A DNA stretch of 64,000 bases from SIG77 sp045589595 (lineage in GTDB: Bacteria; Verrucomicrobiota; Lentisphaeria; Victivallales; UBA1829): assembly GCA_045589595.1 (NCBI GenBank), contig JAZNPK010000032.1, positions 1 to 64,000 on the forward strand, written 5' to 3'. Each line of letters begins with the position of its first letter. Within the stretch, counting starts at the first letter, position 1. The translations under genes and the position numbers were made by a program. Shown here in pieces: positions 1 to 6,250 of this stretch. The notes under the pieces were generated by a model. The model saw only the letters and a program-made list of their open reading frames with translations, was not told the DNA's origin and did no database searches.

Positions 1-12
1 CGTTGCCGTTTT

Positions 13-1092
13 TCATGTTTCTTTATCCGAATTGTGCTGTAAATAAAACATCATCTTCTGATTTTCAATTTCAGCACGAAGTTCTTCTTTGGAAGGCAAA
101 TACAAGAGATACTTGCTTGCAAACAACTGTTCGCTGCCGTGCATAACGGAATAACGGGCGATGTCTTCATCGGTATCGGCGCACAACAGAATCCCCAATG
201 TGGGGTTATCACCTTCGCCTCTGATCTTTTCATCATACATTCTGATATACATATCCATCTGACCGACATCCTGATGGGTGATTGCAGAAGTTTTCAGATC
301 AATCAATACAAAACATTTCAAAATGTAATTGTAGAAAACAAGATCTATTGAATAGGTATTCTTTTCTGTAACAATTCTCTTCTGCCGGGCAACAAAGGCA
401 TAACCTTTCCCCAATTCCATTAAGAATTTTTGCAGGTTATTGATAATGCAAGTTTCCAATTGAGTTTCAAGATAGTCGCAGTCAGGAGACATTCCGAGAA
501 ATTCAGCGACAACAGGATTTTTTATGAATTCCAACTTGTCTGTTTGATAATCTGCTGTCAGCGTTTCCATTTCAGCTTTGACTGCATCCGGAGTCTTGGT
601 TTGCAACAACCGGTAATAATATTGACTGGATATATTACGCTGCAAAGTTTTGACTGACCATGCCTCTGTTGCTGCTTCAGCGGCATACCACTGTCTGGCT
701 GCCTCATCATTGACCTGCAGCAGGACACGAAAATGCGTCCAGGATAACCTTTCCAATTTTGGACTTGCCGAGTCCAAAATCTCAGGGAAGCATTTGTAAA
801 AGCGGACAAATTTATATAACGTGCTGTAATCAAATCCCTTACCATAAAGATTTGTAAGTTCTTCTGCAAGACTGAAGATGACTTTTGCTCCGTACTCAGC
901 ACGATTTTCATTTCGCAATTCTTCTTCAGCGATCCGTTTGCCCAGCAACCAATTTCTCTTGACCAATGCAAAATTCACGGCCTTGTATGCGTAATCTCTG
1001 GCTGTATCAATAATAATTTTTGCATCCTGCAAAAGATTTTCTGACTTGATATAATTTATTCCATTCTCATTTGTCTTTGTCAATTTTGTCAT
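13..1092 (-). CDS. YhcG/DUF1016-type PDDEXK nuclease family protein
   Basis: A 359-residue protein of the DUF1016/YhcG family. The N-terminal half is helical (DUF1016_N). The C-terminal half carries the PDDEXK-type core: an IDLVFYN strand, then VLIDLKT, where the Asp and the D-x-K supply the usual metal-binding residues, followed by the family's HQDVGQMDMY stretch. Family members are thought to act on DNA, some beside restriction systems, but the substrate of this one cannot be read from sequence. I chose the ATG at 1092 because GGAGGT lies just upstream; an ATG at 1104 is in frame but has a poorer site. No restriction or methylase partner is visible in the window, although the left edge cuts the context off. 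The gene lies in an AT-rich patch (1-3250), which fits acquisition by transfer. Confidence 0.85.
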   Translation of the reverse strand: MTKLTKTNENGINYIKSENLLQDAKIIIDTARDYAYKAVNFALVKRNWLLGKRIAEEELRNENRAEYGAKVIFSLAEELTNLYGKGFDYSTLYKFVRFYKCFPEILDSASPKLERLSWTHFRVLLQVNDEAARQWYAAEAATEAWSVKTLQRNISSQYYYRLLQTKTPDAVKAEMETLTADYQTDKLEFIKNPVVAEFLGMSPDCDYLETQLETCIINNLQKFLMELGKGYAFVARQKRIVTEKNTYSIDLVFYNYILKCFVLIDLKTSAITHQDVGQMDMYIRMYDEKIRGEGDNPTLGILLCADTDEDIARYSVMHGSEQLFASKYLLYLPSKEELRAEIENQKMMFYLQHNSDKET

Positions 1093-1334
1093 TGAGACCT
1101 CCATGCGATCTTATGCCTTCAAGGGTAATATATCACGATTTTGTTTTCTTTTCAAACTGAAAACATCTTAAAACATCATTATTGTGGTCTGGTATTCTTC
1201 TTGTTGCACCCAAATAATTCTTATTACCGAATGGAATTTGTTTCCAATATTGCCAGAGACACATACATCCTCCTATCAGATTTTCCAGAATAAAGGGTTT
1301 TGCTAAAAAAAATTCAAAAATCTTGTTGATTCTT

Positions 1335-1363
1335 TTGCTGAAAATCTGTAAAGAATTTATAAC
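1335..1363 (+). promoter_or_regulatory. sigma70-like promoter of the AAA+ operon
   Basis: TTGCTG (1335-1340), a 17-bp spacer, then TATAAC (1358-1363). Transcription would begin near 1370, so the TTG at 1364 is an unlikely start and the ATG at 1412 is favoured for the first gene. Confidence 0.5.
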
Positions 1364-1411
1364 TTGCAGACAGATAAAACTCTGTTTCTTGAGCTTAAAA
1401 CGAACAACATT

Positions 1412-1837
1412 ATGCTGATAATCTGCTTGAATAAGCTTTGCTATCTTACTGTTTTTCTCCTGAAATTAACCGGTAATGACATCCCCATTGCCTATTATAA
1501 CGATAAATTTTACTGCTGTGTCAGTACATTATGCTTTTATACATTGAGCGTTGTGCTTGATATTTTCTGTTCCTGTTTGAAATCTGCCGGAGCAATTTTC
1601 TATACTCTGATAAGTGGAAAACCTCGGAAAAAGAAAAAGTTTCTGCGGGCAATCATCTGGCAGGATGCCATTCTCGGATACTACGCCATCTGTGTCGGAA
1701 TGACTCTGTGGCTGCAATACAATATCTTCGATATAAAAGAAGTAATGTTTGTTCTGATTTGCTGGCTTGGACTGTGTATGTTCTTCCGCTATCTCAGAAC
1801 TTCAGGTAAAATGGAAATCAATCCAAACAAGAAATGA
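1412..1837 (+). CDS. Hypothetical membrane protein, first gene of an AAA+ operon
   Basis: A protein of about 141 residues that I do not recognise. It has hydrophobic stretches near residues 1-20, 33-60 and 90-130, separated by a basic loop (GKPRKKKKF), and looks like an integral membrane protein with three or four helices. It is unusually rich in Cys within the membrane segments. The reading frame is open from a TTG at 1364, but the promoter call above would place that codon at the transcription start, so the ATG at 1412 is preferred; its ribosome-binding site is weak. The stop codon is 10 bp before the AAA+ gene, so the two are almost certainly cotranscribed and may act together, with the ATPase working at the membrane. 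That functional link is inference. Confidence 0.55.
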   Translation: MLIICLNKLCYLTVFLLKLTGNDIPIAYYNDKFYCCVSTLCFYTLSVVLDIFCSCLKSAGAIFYTLISGKPRKKKKFLRAIIWQDAILGYYAICVGMTLWLQYNIFDIKEVMFVLICWLGLCMFFRYLRTSGKMEINPNKK

Positions 1838-1846
1838 GGTGAAATC

Positions 1847-2890
1847 ATGTTCAAATCCCCCAAAGAAGCCATGCAGTTCCTTGATGGTCTCAAACCCTAT
1901 CTCAAAAGCCGTATCATCGGTCAGGATCATGTCATTGACGCTATTTCTGAAAAACTCCGGTACTGGTTTATGGGAATCAGCAATCCCAGCCGTCCCACGG
2001 TGTTTTTCTTTCTCGGACCGACAGGTACAGGTAAAACCGAAGTTATCCGTGAGGTGATCCACTATCTTTACGGAACGGAAGATGAAAAACTGCTCCGTCT
2101 GGATATGTCTGAATTCGGAGAAACCGCCGGAAGTGATGTCGGAAGAAAACTTATCGGAAGTTCCGAAAAAGATCCAGGCAGACTCTATGATTTTCTGGAA
2201 AACAACACCGAAGGAGCCATCCTTTATGACGAATTTGAAAAGGCTCATAAAGATATGGCAAAGTATATGCTTCAGCAAATTGACGCCGGACGCATTACCC
2301 TTTGGAACAATAAAACCTACGATATTTCCAGATTCTTGCTGTTCTACACCTCCAATGTCGGAGCAGAGATCTTTCAGGGCAATAACCATCTTTCCATGGC
2401 ACGCAAATGCGAAGCTGCCTGCCAGCGGTTGGTGATGATGTTTAACTCTCCGGAATTTGTTGCCAGGTTTGGTAAATTCAATTACGGAATCTTTGCTTTC
2501 AACAGTTTGAAGCCGGAGCATTTACGCCTTATCACCCGCAAGTTTATGAATGATAAACTTGAATATTTCCGAACCATACAGGAACAAGCCAAAGAAAAGG
2601 GAGGTTTCTTTCTCCCAAGCAATATGAATGTTCTCGGATATTCACCGGAAGTTGTGGACTTTGCTTTGCTGCAAACCAACACCACAAAAAACGGAGCCCG
2701 TGAAATCCGGGATATTGTAGAACGGATGTTGAACCGTGCATACGACATAGCAATCACCAAAGATCCGACAGAGCAAGGAATGACCGGTTATCTGGATGTC
2801 GGAGAAATCGTCGTCAACGGCAATGAATTACAAAAAGCCGTAATTCTCAAGCCGGACATCCCCAAGGGATGTATTTCTGTTAAATCATAA
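1847..2890 (+). CDS. Stand-alone ClpB/ClpA-type AAA+ ATPase
   Basis: A 347-residue AAA+ protein resembling the second (D2) ATPase module of ClpA/ClpB, with no N-domain, D1 or middle domain. Walker A is GPTGTGKT (57-64), Walker B is ILYDEFEKAH (125-134), sensor 1 is TSN (168-170), and a GAREI sensor-2 motif lies in the C-terminal small domain. The SPEFVARFGKF stretch corresponds to the ClpB FRPEFxNR region that carries the arginine finger. It starts at an ATG behind GAGGTG. Single-module ClpB-like ATPases usually remodel or unfold a specific partner; here the candidates are the membrane protein upstream and the 91-residue protein downstream. The target is unknown. The AT-rich composition matches the flanking genes and differs from the bulk of the window. 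Confidence 0.85.
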   Translation: MFKSPKEAMQFLDGLKPYLKSRIIGQDHVIDAISEKLRYWFMGISNPSRPTVFFFLGPTGTGKTEVIREVIHYLYGTEDEKLLRLDMSEFGETAGSDVGRKLIGSSEKDPGRLYDFLENNTEGAILYDEFEKAHKDMAKYMLQQIDAGRITLWNNKTYDISRFLLFYTSNVGAEIFQGNNHLSMARKCEAACQRLVMMFNSPEFVARFGKFNYGIFAFNSLKPEHLRLITRKFMNDKLEYFRTIQEQAKEKGGFFLPSNMNVLGYSPEVVDFALLQTNTTKNGAREIRDIVERMLNRAYDIAITKDPTEQGMTGYLDVGEIVVNGNELQKAVILKPDIPKGCISVKS

Positions 2891-2907
2891 TTGACGGAGG
2901 GAATCTT

Positions 2908-3183
2908 ATGGTAAAGGTAATAGAAAGAATCATCTACAAAGAAGATCACTCTTTTGAAAAAGTCAGCAAGAAAGTTGAAATATCCGGAAAAATAATCGGA
3001 GAAACCATGCTTGCCGGAATCATGAACCTTGACGGCTGGCGTCTTGCAATCAAAGACAACGAACACGAAACCACATTGATTATAACAGGAGATGATGAAG
3101 CGGCAATTACCCAAATAAAAAATCTGCTTGCCAAAACGAAAATTGACATCGCAATCTTGACAAATCTCAATGTAAAACAATAA
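2908..3183 (+). CDS. Small hypothetical protein, third gene of AAA+ operon
   Basis: A 91-residue, charged, soluble protein that I do not recognise. It begins 17 bp after the AAA+ stop with a strong ribosome-binding site (GGAGGG), and the operon terminator follows immediately. The sequence has a mixed alpha/beta look: beta-rich IERIIYKEDHSF and TTLIITGDD, then a helix EAAITQIKNLLAKTK and a final strand IDIAILTNL. It has no signal peptide and no Cys. A role as adaptor or substrate-recognition factor for the ATPase would fit its size and position, but nothing in the sequence shows this. Confidence 0.65.
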   Translation: MVKVIERIIYKEDHSFEKVSKKVEISGKIIGETMLAGIMNLDGWRLAIKDNEHETTLIITGDDEAAITQIKNLLAKTKIDIAILTNLNVKQ

Positions 3184-3208
3184 ATCAGAAAAACTGATTT
3201 CACAACCG

Positions 3209-3249
3209 GATCTGCATCCATAAAAAAGAGAGGATGCAGATCTTTTTTT
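3209..3249 (+). terminator. Rho-independent terminator of AAA+ operon
   Basis: An 11-bp perfect stem, GATCTGCATCC (3209-3219) with GGATGCAGATC (3232-3242), followed directly by a T-rich run. Confidence 0.9.
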
Positions 3250-3279
3250 ATACCCTCTAAAAATAAAAAAATAAAAAGG

Positions 3280-3308
3280 TTGAAATTTCACTGAAAATAT
3301 GCTATATT
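3280..3308 (+). promoter_or_regulatory. sigma70-like promoter ahead of truncated pseudopilin gene
   Basis: TTGAAA (3280-3285), a 17-bp spacer, then TATATT (3303-3308). The leader also contains a TGAGGT ribosome-binding-like site at 3324-3329, but no usable in-frame start codon follows it. Confidence 0.7.
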
Positions 3309-3370
3309 AAAGCCAGTTGTTTTTGAGGTAATACAACGGCAAAACCCCTATTTAACAAGTAGCACTCACC

Positions 3371-4408
3371 GTGGTAGCGATCATCCTGATCCTGGTATCA
3401 CTGATGTTTCCGGCAATGAACAAACTCAGAGCCCAGGCGGGGCGTCTCAACTGCCTCAACCGCATCAAAGATATCGCCCTGATGAATCTGCGGTTCGCCG
3501 CACGGAACAACGGCGAAATATGCCAAACGAGAATAGCAATCAAAGACGATGCCCAGGACCGTTCCTATGCCGGCGGTCCTCCGGGCGTAAGGATCCCCAC
3601 AGCAGATCGCATCCGTTGGCAGCAGCGTATGGCAGAGGATGAAGTCGGTCACAAGTTGCCAGCATACATAGGTACTGGAGACCTGAAGTTTCCGGAAAGA
3701 CATTCTGCAGAATGGTGGAAATTTATATGCGAAAATGCCGTACCGGCTTGGAATCGAGGGCATAACGGCTGGCTCAGTGCCGCTACATATCATTGGCAAA
3801 TCAAAAAAGGAGGAGAGTCTCACGCGCGGATGGCGCCGATTCTCTATGGTACGGTCTATTTGTATGGACACTTTGCAGTAAATGACTACGGCGCGAAAAC
3901 ACAAAAAGTGGTTTCTGTATGGGGCAAGAATTTACTGACAAATGAAGAATTGGTAATGACTACAACCATTGAAGCGATGTTGCTTTCAAATATAGCACGC
4001 CCCAGTTTAAGGACTTACGCGGTAGAAGCCGGTGAGCTGAACGCTGATGATAACGCATTTCACCATATTTCACTCAAGGAATATTCTAAACAAATCAATT
4101 ATCTTTATTGCAAAAATCCCGGTTATATAGCAGGTTACGGCGGTGGGGGAGTCGGAAAGGAAAGTATTGAAAGTGTGGGATATGCCGCAGAAATGCAGTC
4201 ACACCCACGTTTTCACGATGTAAAGCGTGATGTGGAGGAAGGCAGACATGATGGATATACTCTTCACTCTTTTTTTGATGGACACGCAGAAATCATTGAT
4301 GTCAAAACCGTAGGCTCTCTCCAGCTGAAACCGGGCGAAAAACCCACGAACACAGAACATTTCAAAGGCAAAAAAATATATGGTTGGGCAACAAACAGCG
4401 CGGATTGA
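3371..4408 (+). CDS. Pseudopilin-like secreted protein lacking the prepilin leader
   Basis: A 345-residue protein of the large PVC family of type II secretion-like pseudopilins. The frame opens at a GTG within what should be the hydrophobic N-terminal helix (VAIILILVSLMFPAMNKLR). Upstream in frame only QVALT precedes it before a stop at 3353, so the FTLIE cleavage/methylation motif and the Met start are missing. The rest looks intact: a Cys in RLNCLNRI, a long variable middle, and a C-terminal HSFFDGHAEIID stretch typical of the H-X9-DG region of these proteins. A good promoter and a ribosome-binding-like site precede the damaged end, so a small deletion probably removed the start. It may be a pseudogene, or may be translated as a shortened product that cannot be processed by prepilin peptidase. 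Confidence 0.6.
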   Translation: MVAIILILVSLMFPAMNKLRAQAGRLNCLNRIKDIALMNLRFAARNNGEICQTRIAIKDDAQDRSYAGGPPGVRIPTADRIRWQQRMAEDEVGHKLPAYIGTGDLKFPERHSAEWWKFICENAVPAWNRGHNGWLSAATYHWQIKKGGESHARMAPILYGTVYLYGHFAVNDYGAKTQKVVSVWGKNLLTNEELVMTTTIEAMLLSNIARPSLRTYAVEAGELNADDNAFHHISLKEYSKQINYLYCKNPGYIAGYGGGGVGKESIESVGYAAEMQSHPRFHDVKRDVEEGRHDGYTLHSFFDGHAEIIDVKTVGSLQLKPGEKPTNTEHFKGKKIYGWATNSAD

Positions 4409-4536
4409 AAATCGCCAATGCCGCGCCAGTGAGAATGCTAAAACGGTAAAAGGTTTATACGCCTATCCCGACTCTCTGGAAGATTAACTTCAGACATCTT
4501 GTTTTCAGACGGATCGCATCACCGCGTCCGACGGTA

Positions 4537-4564
4537 TTGAAAAAAAGATCTTCCGTGCTATATT
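4537..4564 (+). promoter_or_regulatory. sigma70-like promoter of N-acetyltransferase gene
   Basis: TTGAAA (4537-4542), a 16-bp spacer, then TATATT (4559-4564), 77 bp before the start codon. The CCGTGCTATAT core also occurs in the promoter at 17773-17801. Confidence 0.65.
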
Positions 4565-4640
4565 ACGGACAGAATATCCATAAACTGTTTGTGACCGGAG
4601 AATACCGCAAAACGGCACAATAACACCCGGAGGATTTGAG

Positions 4641-5453
4641 ATGATGACTGATTCCATGGCAAAAGCTTACCTTGAACGTATCGGCTGTCCCGATGCCGCT
4701 GCCGTCTCCCGCGAAAACCTGTTCCGGATCCAGAGCGCACATCTGGAAACAGTTCCGTACAGCACCCTCACCATTCACGCCACCGGAAAAGAGCCGGATC
4801 TGACTCCCGATGCCCTGTTCGACAGGATCGTTACAAAAAAATCCGGCGGATACTGCTTTGAACTCAACGGCTTGCTGGCAGATCTCCTCCGCACACTGGG
4901 ATATGAGGTGGAGGAATATTTCGCACGGTGGCACTTCGGAGAAAAAAATCCCGTCCCCATGCGCCGCCACAGAGTCCTGAAAGTCTGCTGCGACGGCAAT
5001 GCATGGATCGTGGATGCCGGTGTGGGATGCCTCTGCCCCAATACGCCGCTCGAATTCAAATTGGATGTCGTACAACCGAAAAATCTCCGCAATTACCGGC
5101 TGGTGCGCGATCCCGCTCTCGGGATCATGGTACAGACGGAAACTCAAGACGGCTTCGTTCCCTATTTCTCCTTCACGGAAGATCCCCACTTCCCGCAGGA
5201 TTTCAACTATGTGAATTATTATTGCAGCAATCACCCGGATTCCATGTTCCGGCGGGAATTTTTTATGACGCGGCAGACCGCTGATACGCAAATCTATATC
5301 AGCCAGCCGACCCCGGAAGAACCCAACCGGACATTCTGCATCAAGAAGGGCGACGTGATTGCCAAAACCCCCATCCGCGATAAAGCACATTTTCAGCAGA
5401 TCCTTGCAGATTCATTCGGCGTTGTCTGTTTTCAGGACGACCTGCCCGATTGA
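4641..5453 (+). CDS. nat: Arylamine N-acetyltransferase
   Basis: A 270-residue cytoplasmic enzyme that transfers acetyl groups from acetyl-CoA to arylamines and hydrazines through a Cys-His-Asp triad. The triad is visible: Cys72 in GGYCFELN, His110 in RRHRVLK and Asp125 in IVDAGVG. The length is normal for the family. The start at 4641 follows GGAGG with 7 bp spacing; ATGs at codons 2 and 6 are alternatives. The gene stands alone, with its own promoter, between the damaged pseudopilin gene and a tRNA on the other strand. The physiological substrate cannot be inferred; in gut anaerobes related enzymes act on aromatic amines. Confidence 0.93.
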   Translation: MMTDSMAKAYLERIGCPDAAAVSRENLFRIQSAHLETVPYSTLTIHATGKEPDLTPDALFDRIVTKKSGGYCFELNGLLADLLRTLGYEVEEYFARWHFGEKNPVPMRRHRVLKVCCDGNAWIVDAGVGCLCPNTPLEFKLDVVQPKNLRNYRLVRDPALGIMVQTETQDGFVPYFSFTEDPHFPQDFNYVNYYCSNHPDSMFRREFFMTRQTADTQIYISQPTPEEPNRTFCIKKGDVIAKTPIRDKAHFQQILADSFGVVCFQDDLPD

Positions 5454-5597
5454 TCCTCACGCACGCATGTGCGCGCTGGTGATTTTAACACGCTGATGAT
5501 TTCTTTGATTCTGCCGTCAGGATCCGTTTCTGCAAACACATCCAACATCTTCAGAACAGTATCCGGATCAGTTGTGTTCGGCTTCAGTTTTCCGGGA

Positions 5598-5637
5598 AAA
5601 AAATCTACGGATAGCAAGACTGACTTGCCATCCGTAG
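5598..5637 (-). terminator. Terminator downstream of tRNA-Val(GAC)
   Basis: Stem CTACGGAT-(A)-GCAAG with CTTGC-(C)-ATCCGTAG at 5605-5637. On the minus strand it is followed by ATTTTTTT (5598-5604), as expected for the tRNA transcript. On the plus strand TTTTA follows, so it may act in both directions. Confidence 0.75.
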
Positions 5638-5650
5638 TTTTAGCGAAGGA

Positions 5651-5727
5651 TGGTGGGCGTAGTAGAACTCGAATCTACGACCTCCACGATGTCAACGTGG
5701 CGCTCTAACCAACTGAGCTATACGCCC
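5651..5727 (-). tRNA. tRNA-Val (anticodon GAC), CCA encoded
   Basis: A full cloverleaf reads on the minus strand: acceptor GGGCGTA/TACGCCC, D-arm GCTC/GAGC, anticodon stem CCACG/CGTGG around loop TTGACAT (anticodon GAC), and T-arm GTAGA/TCTAC with TTCGAGT. The discriminator base is A and the 3' CCA is encoded. Confidence 0.95.
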
Positions 5728-5814
5728 TCAATAAAATTGAAGTATTGAATAATATAGCCGGAATAAGAAAAAAGTCAAGCATTTTTTTGAAAAAACATAA
5801 AAAAATCATTTTTC

Positions 5815-6243
5815 CACACACAGTGTGTGCCATATAGTTCTTCCTCCCAACGCTCTGCTTGGTCGTCAGAACACACAGTGTGTGCCATATAGTGCCATTG
5901 CGTAACGCTCACGCTTGCTTAATGGCACGAGAAGGCGGATAAAGTTCATCTGATTTCCACCGTTTTTGCGACACGTTGCAAAAAGTTACGGCAGAAAACA
6001 CCGCACGAAGTGCAAGTTTTCTGCACGCGTCAAGGGCCCTGCCCTTGCTGCGGTCCAGCGGCAGTCCGCTGGTCGCACGCAGTGTGTGCCATATAGTGCC
6101 ATTGCGTAACGCTCACGCTTACTTAATGGCACGAGGAGGCGGATAAAGTTCTTCTGATTTCCACCGTTTTTGCAACACGTTGCAAAAAATTACGGCAGAA
6201 AACACCGCACAAAGTGCAAGTTTTCTGCTCGCGTCAAGACCCC
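5815..6243. repeat. Mosaic palindromic intergenic repeats, two tandem copies
   Basis: This 520-bp gap holds no gene. It is built from short palindromic modules. A is CACACACAGTGTGTG followed by CCATATAGT (at 5816, 5870, and a variant at 6075). B is a Cys-loop-like CCCAACGCTCTGCTTGG stretch (about 5845). C is GTGCCATT...AATGGCAC enclosing GCGTAACGC (5892-5930 and 6097-6135). D is GCAGAAAAC...GTTTTCTGC (5991-6024 and about 6195-6228), followed in copy 1 by CAAGGGC/GCCCTTG and CCAGCGG/CCGCTGG hairpins. Copy 2 (6075-6243) repeats the A-C-D order of copy 1 with scattered changes. Related arrays lie at 22291-22499 and 62767-62997. Confidence 0.85.
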
Positions 6244-6250
6244 TGCCCTC

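Noticed and set aside
1105..1334. Gap between the YhcG-type gene and the AAA+ operon, examined for RNA genes or att sites
   Set aside because: AT-rich, with no stable hairpin, tRNA-like fold or direct repeat that I could support.
5432..5617. A 61-residue minus-strand frame between nat and tRNA-Val
   Set aside because: It begins at a TTG inside the tRNA terminator hairpin and overlaps the end of nat; no ribosome-binding site.
5815..6243. Possible insertion sequence or transposon remnants in the palindromic gaps
   Set aside because: No transposase fragment, no consistent terminal inverted repeats around a core, and no target duplication could be seen; treated as an intergenic repeat family.
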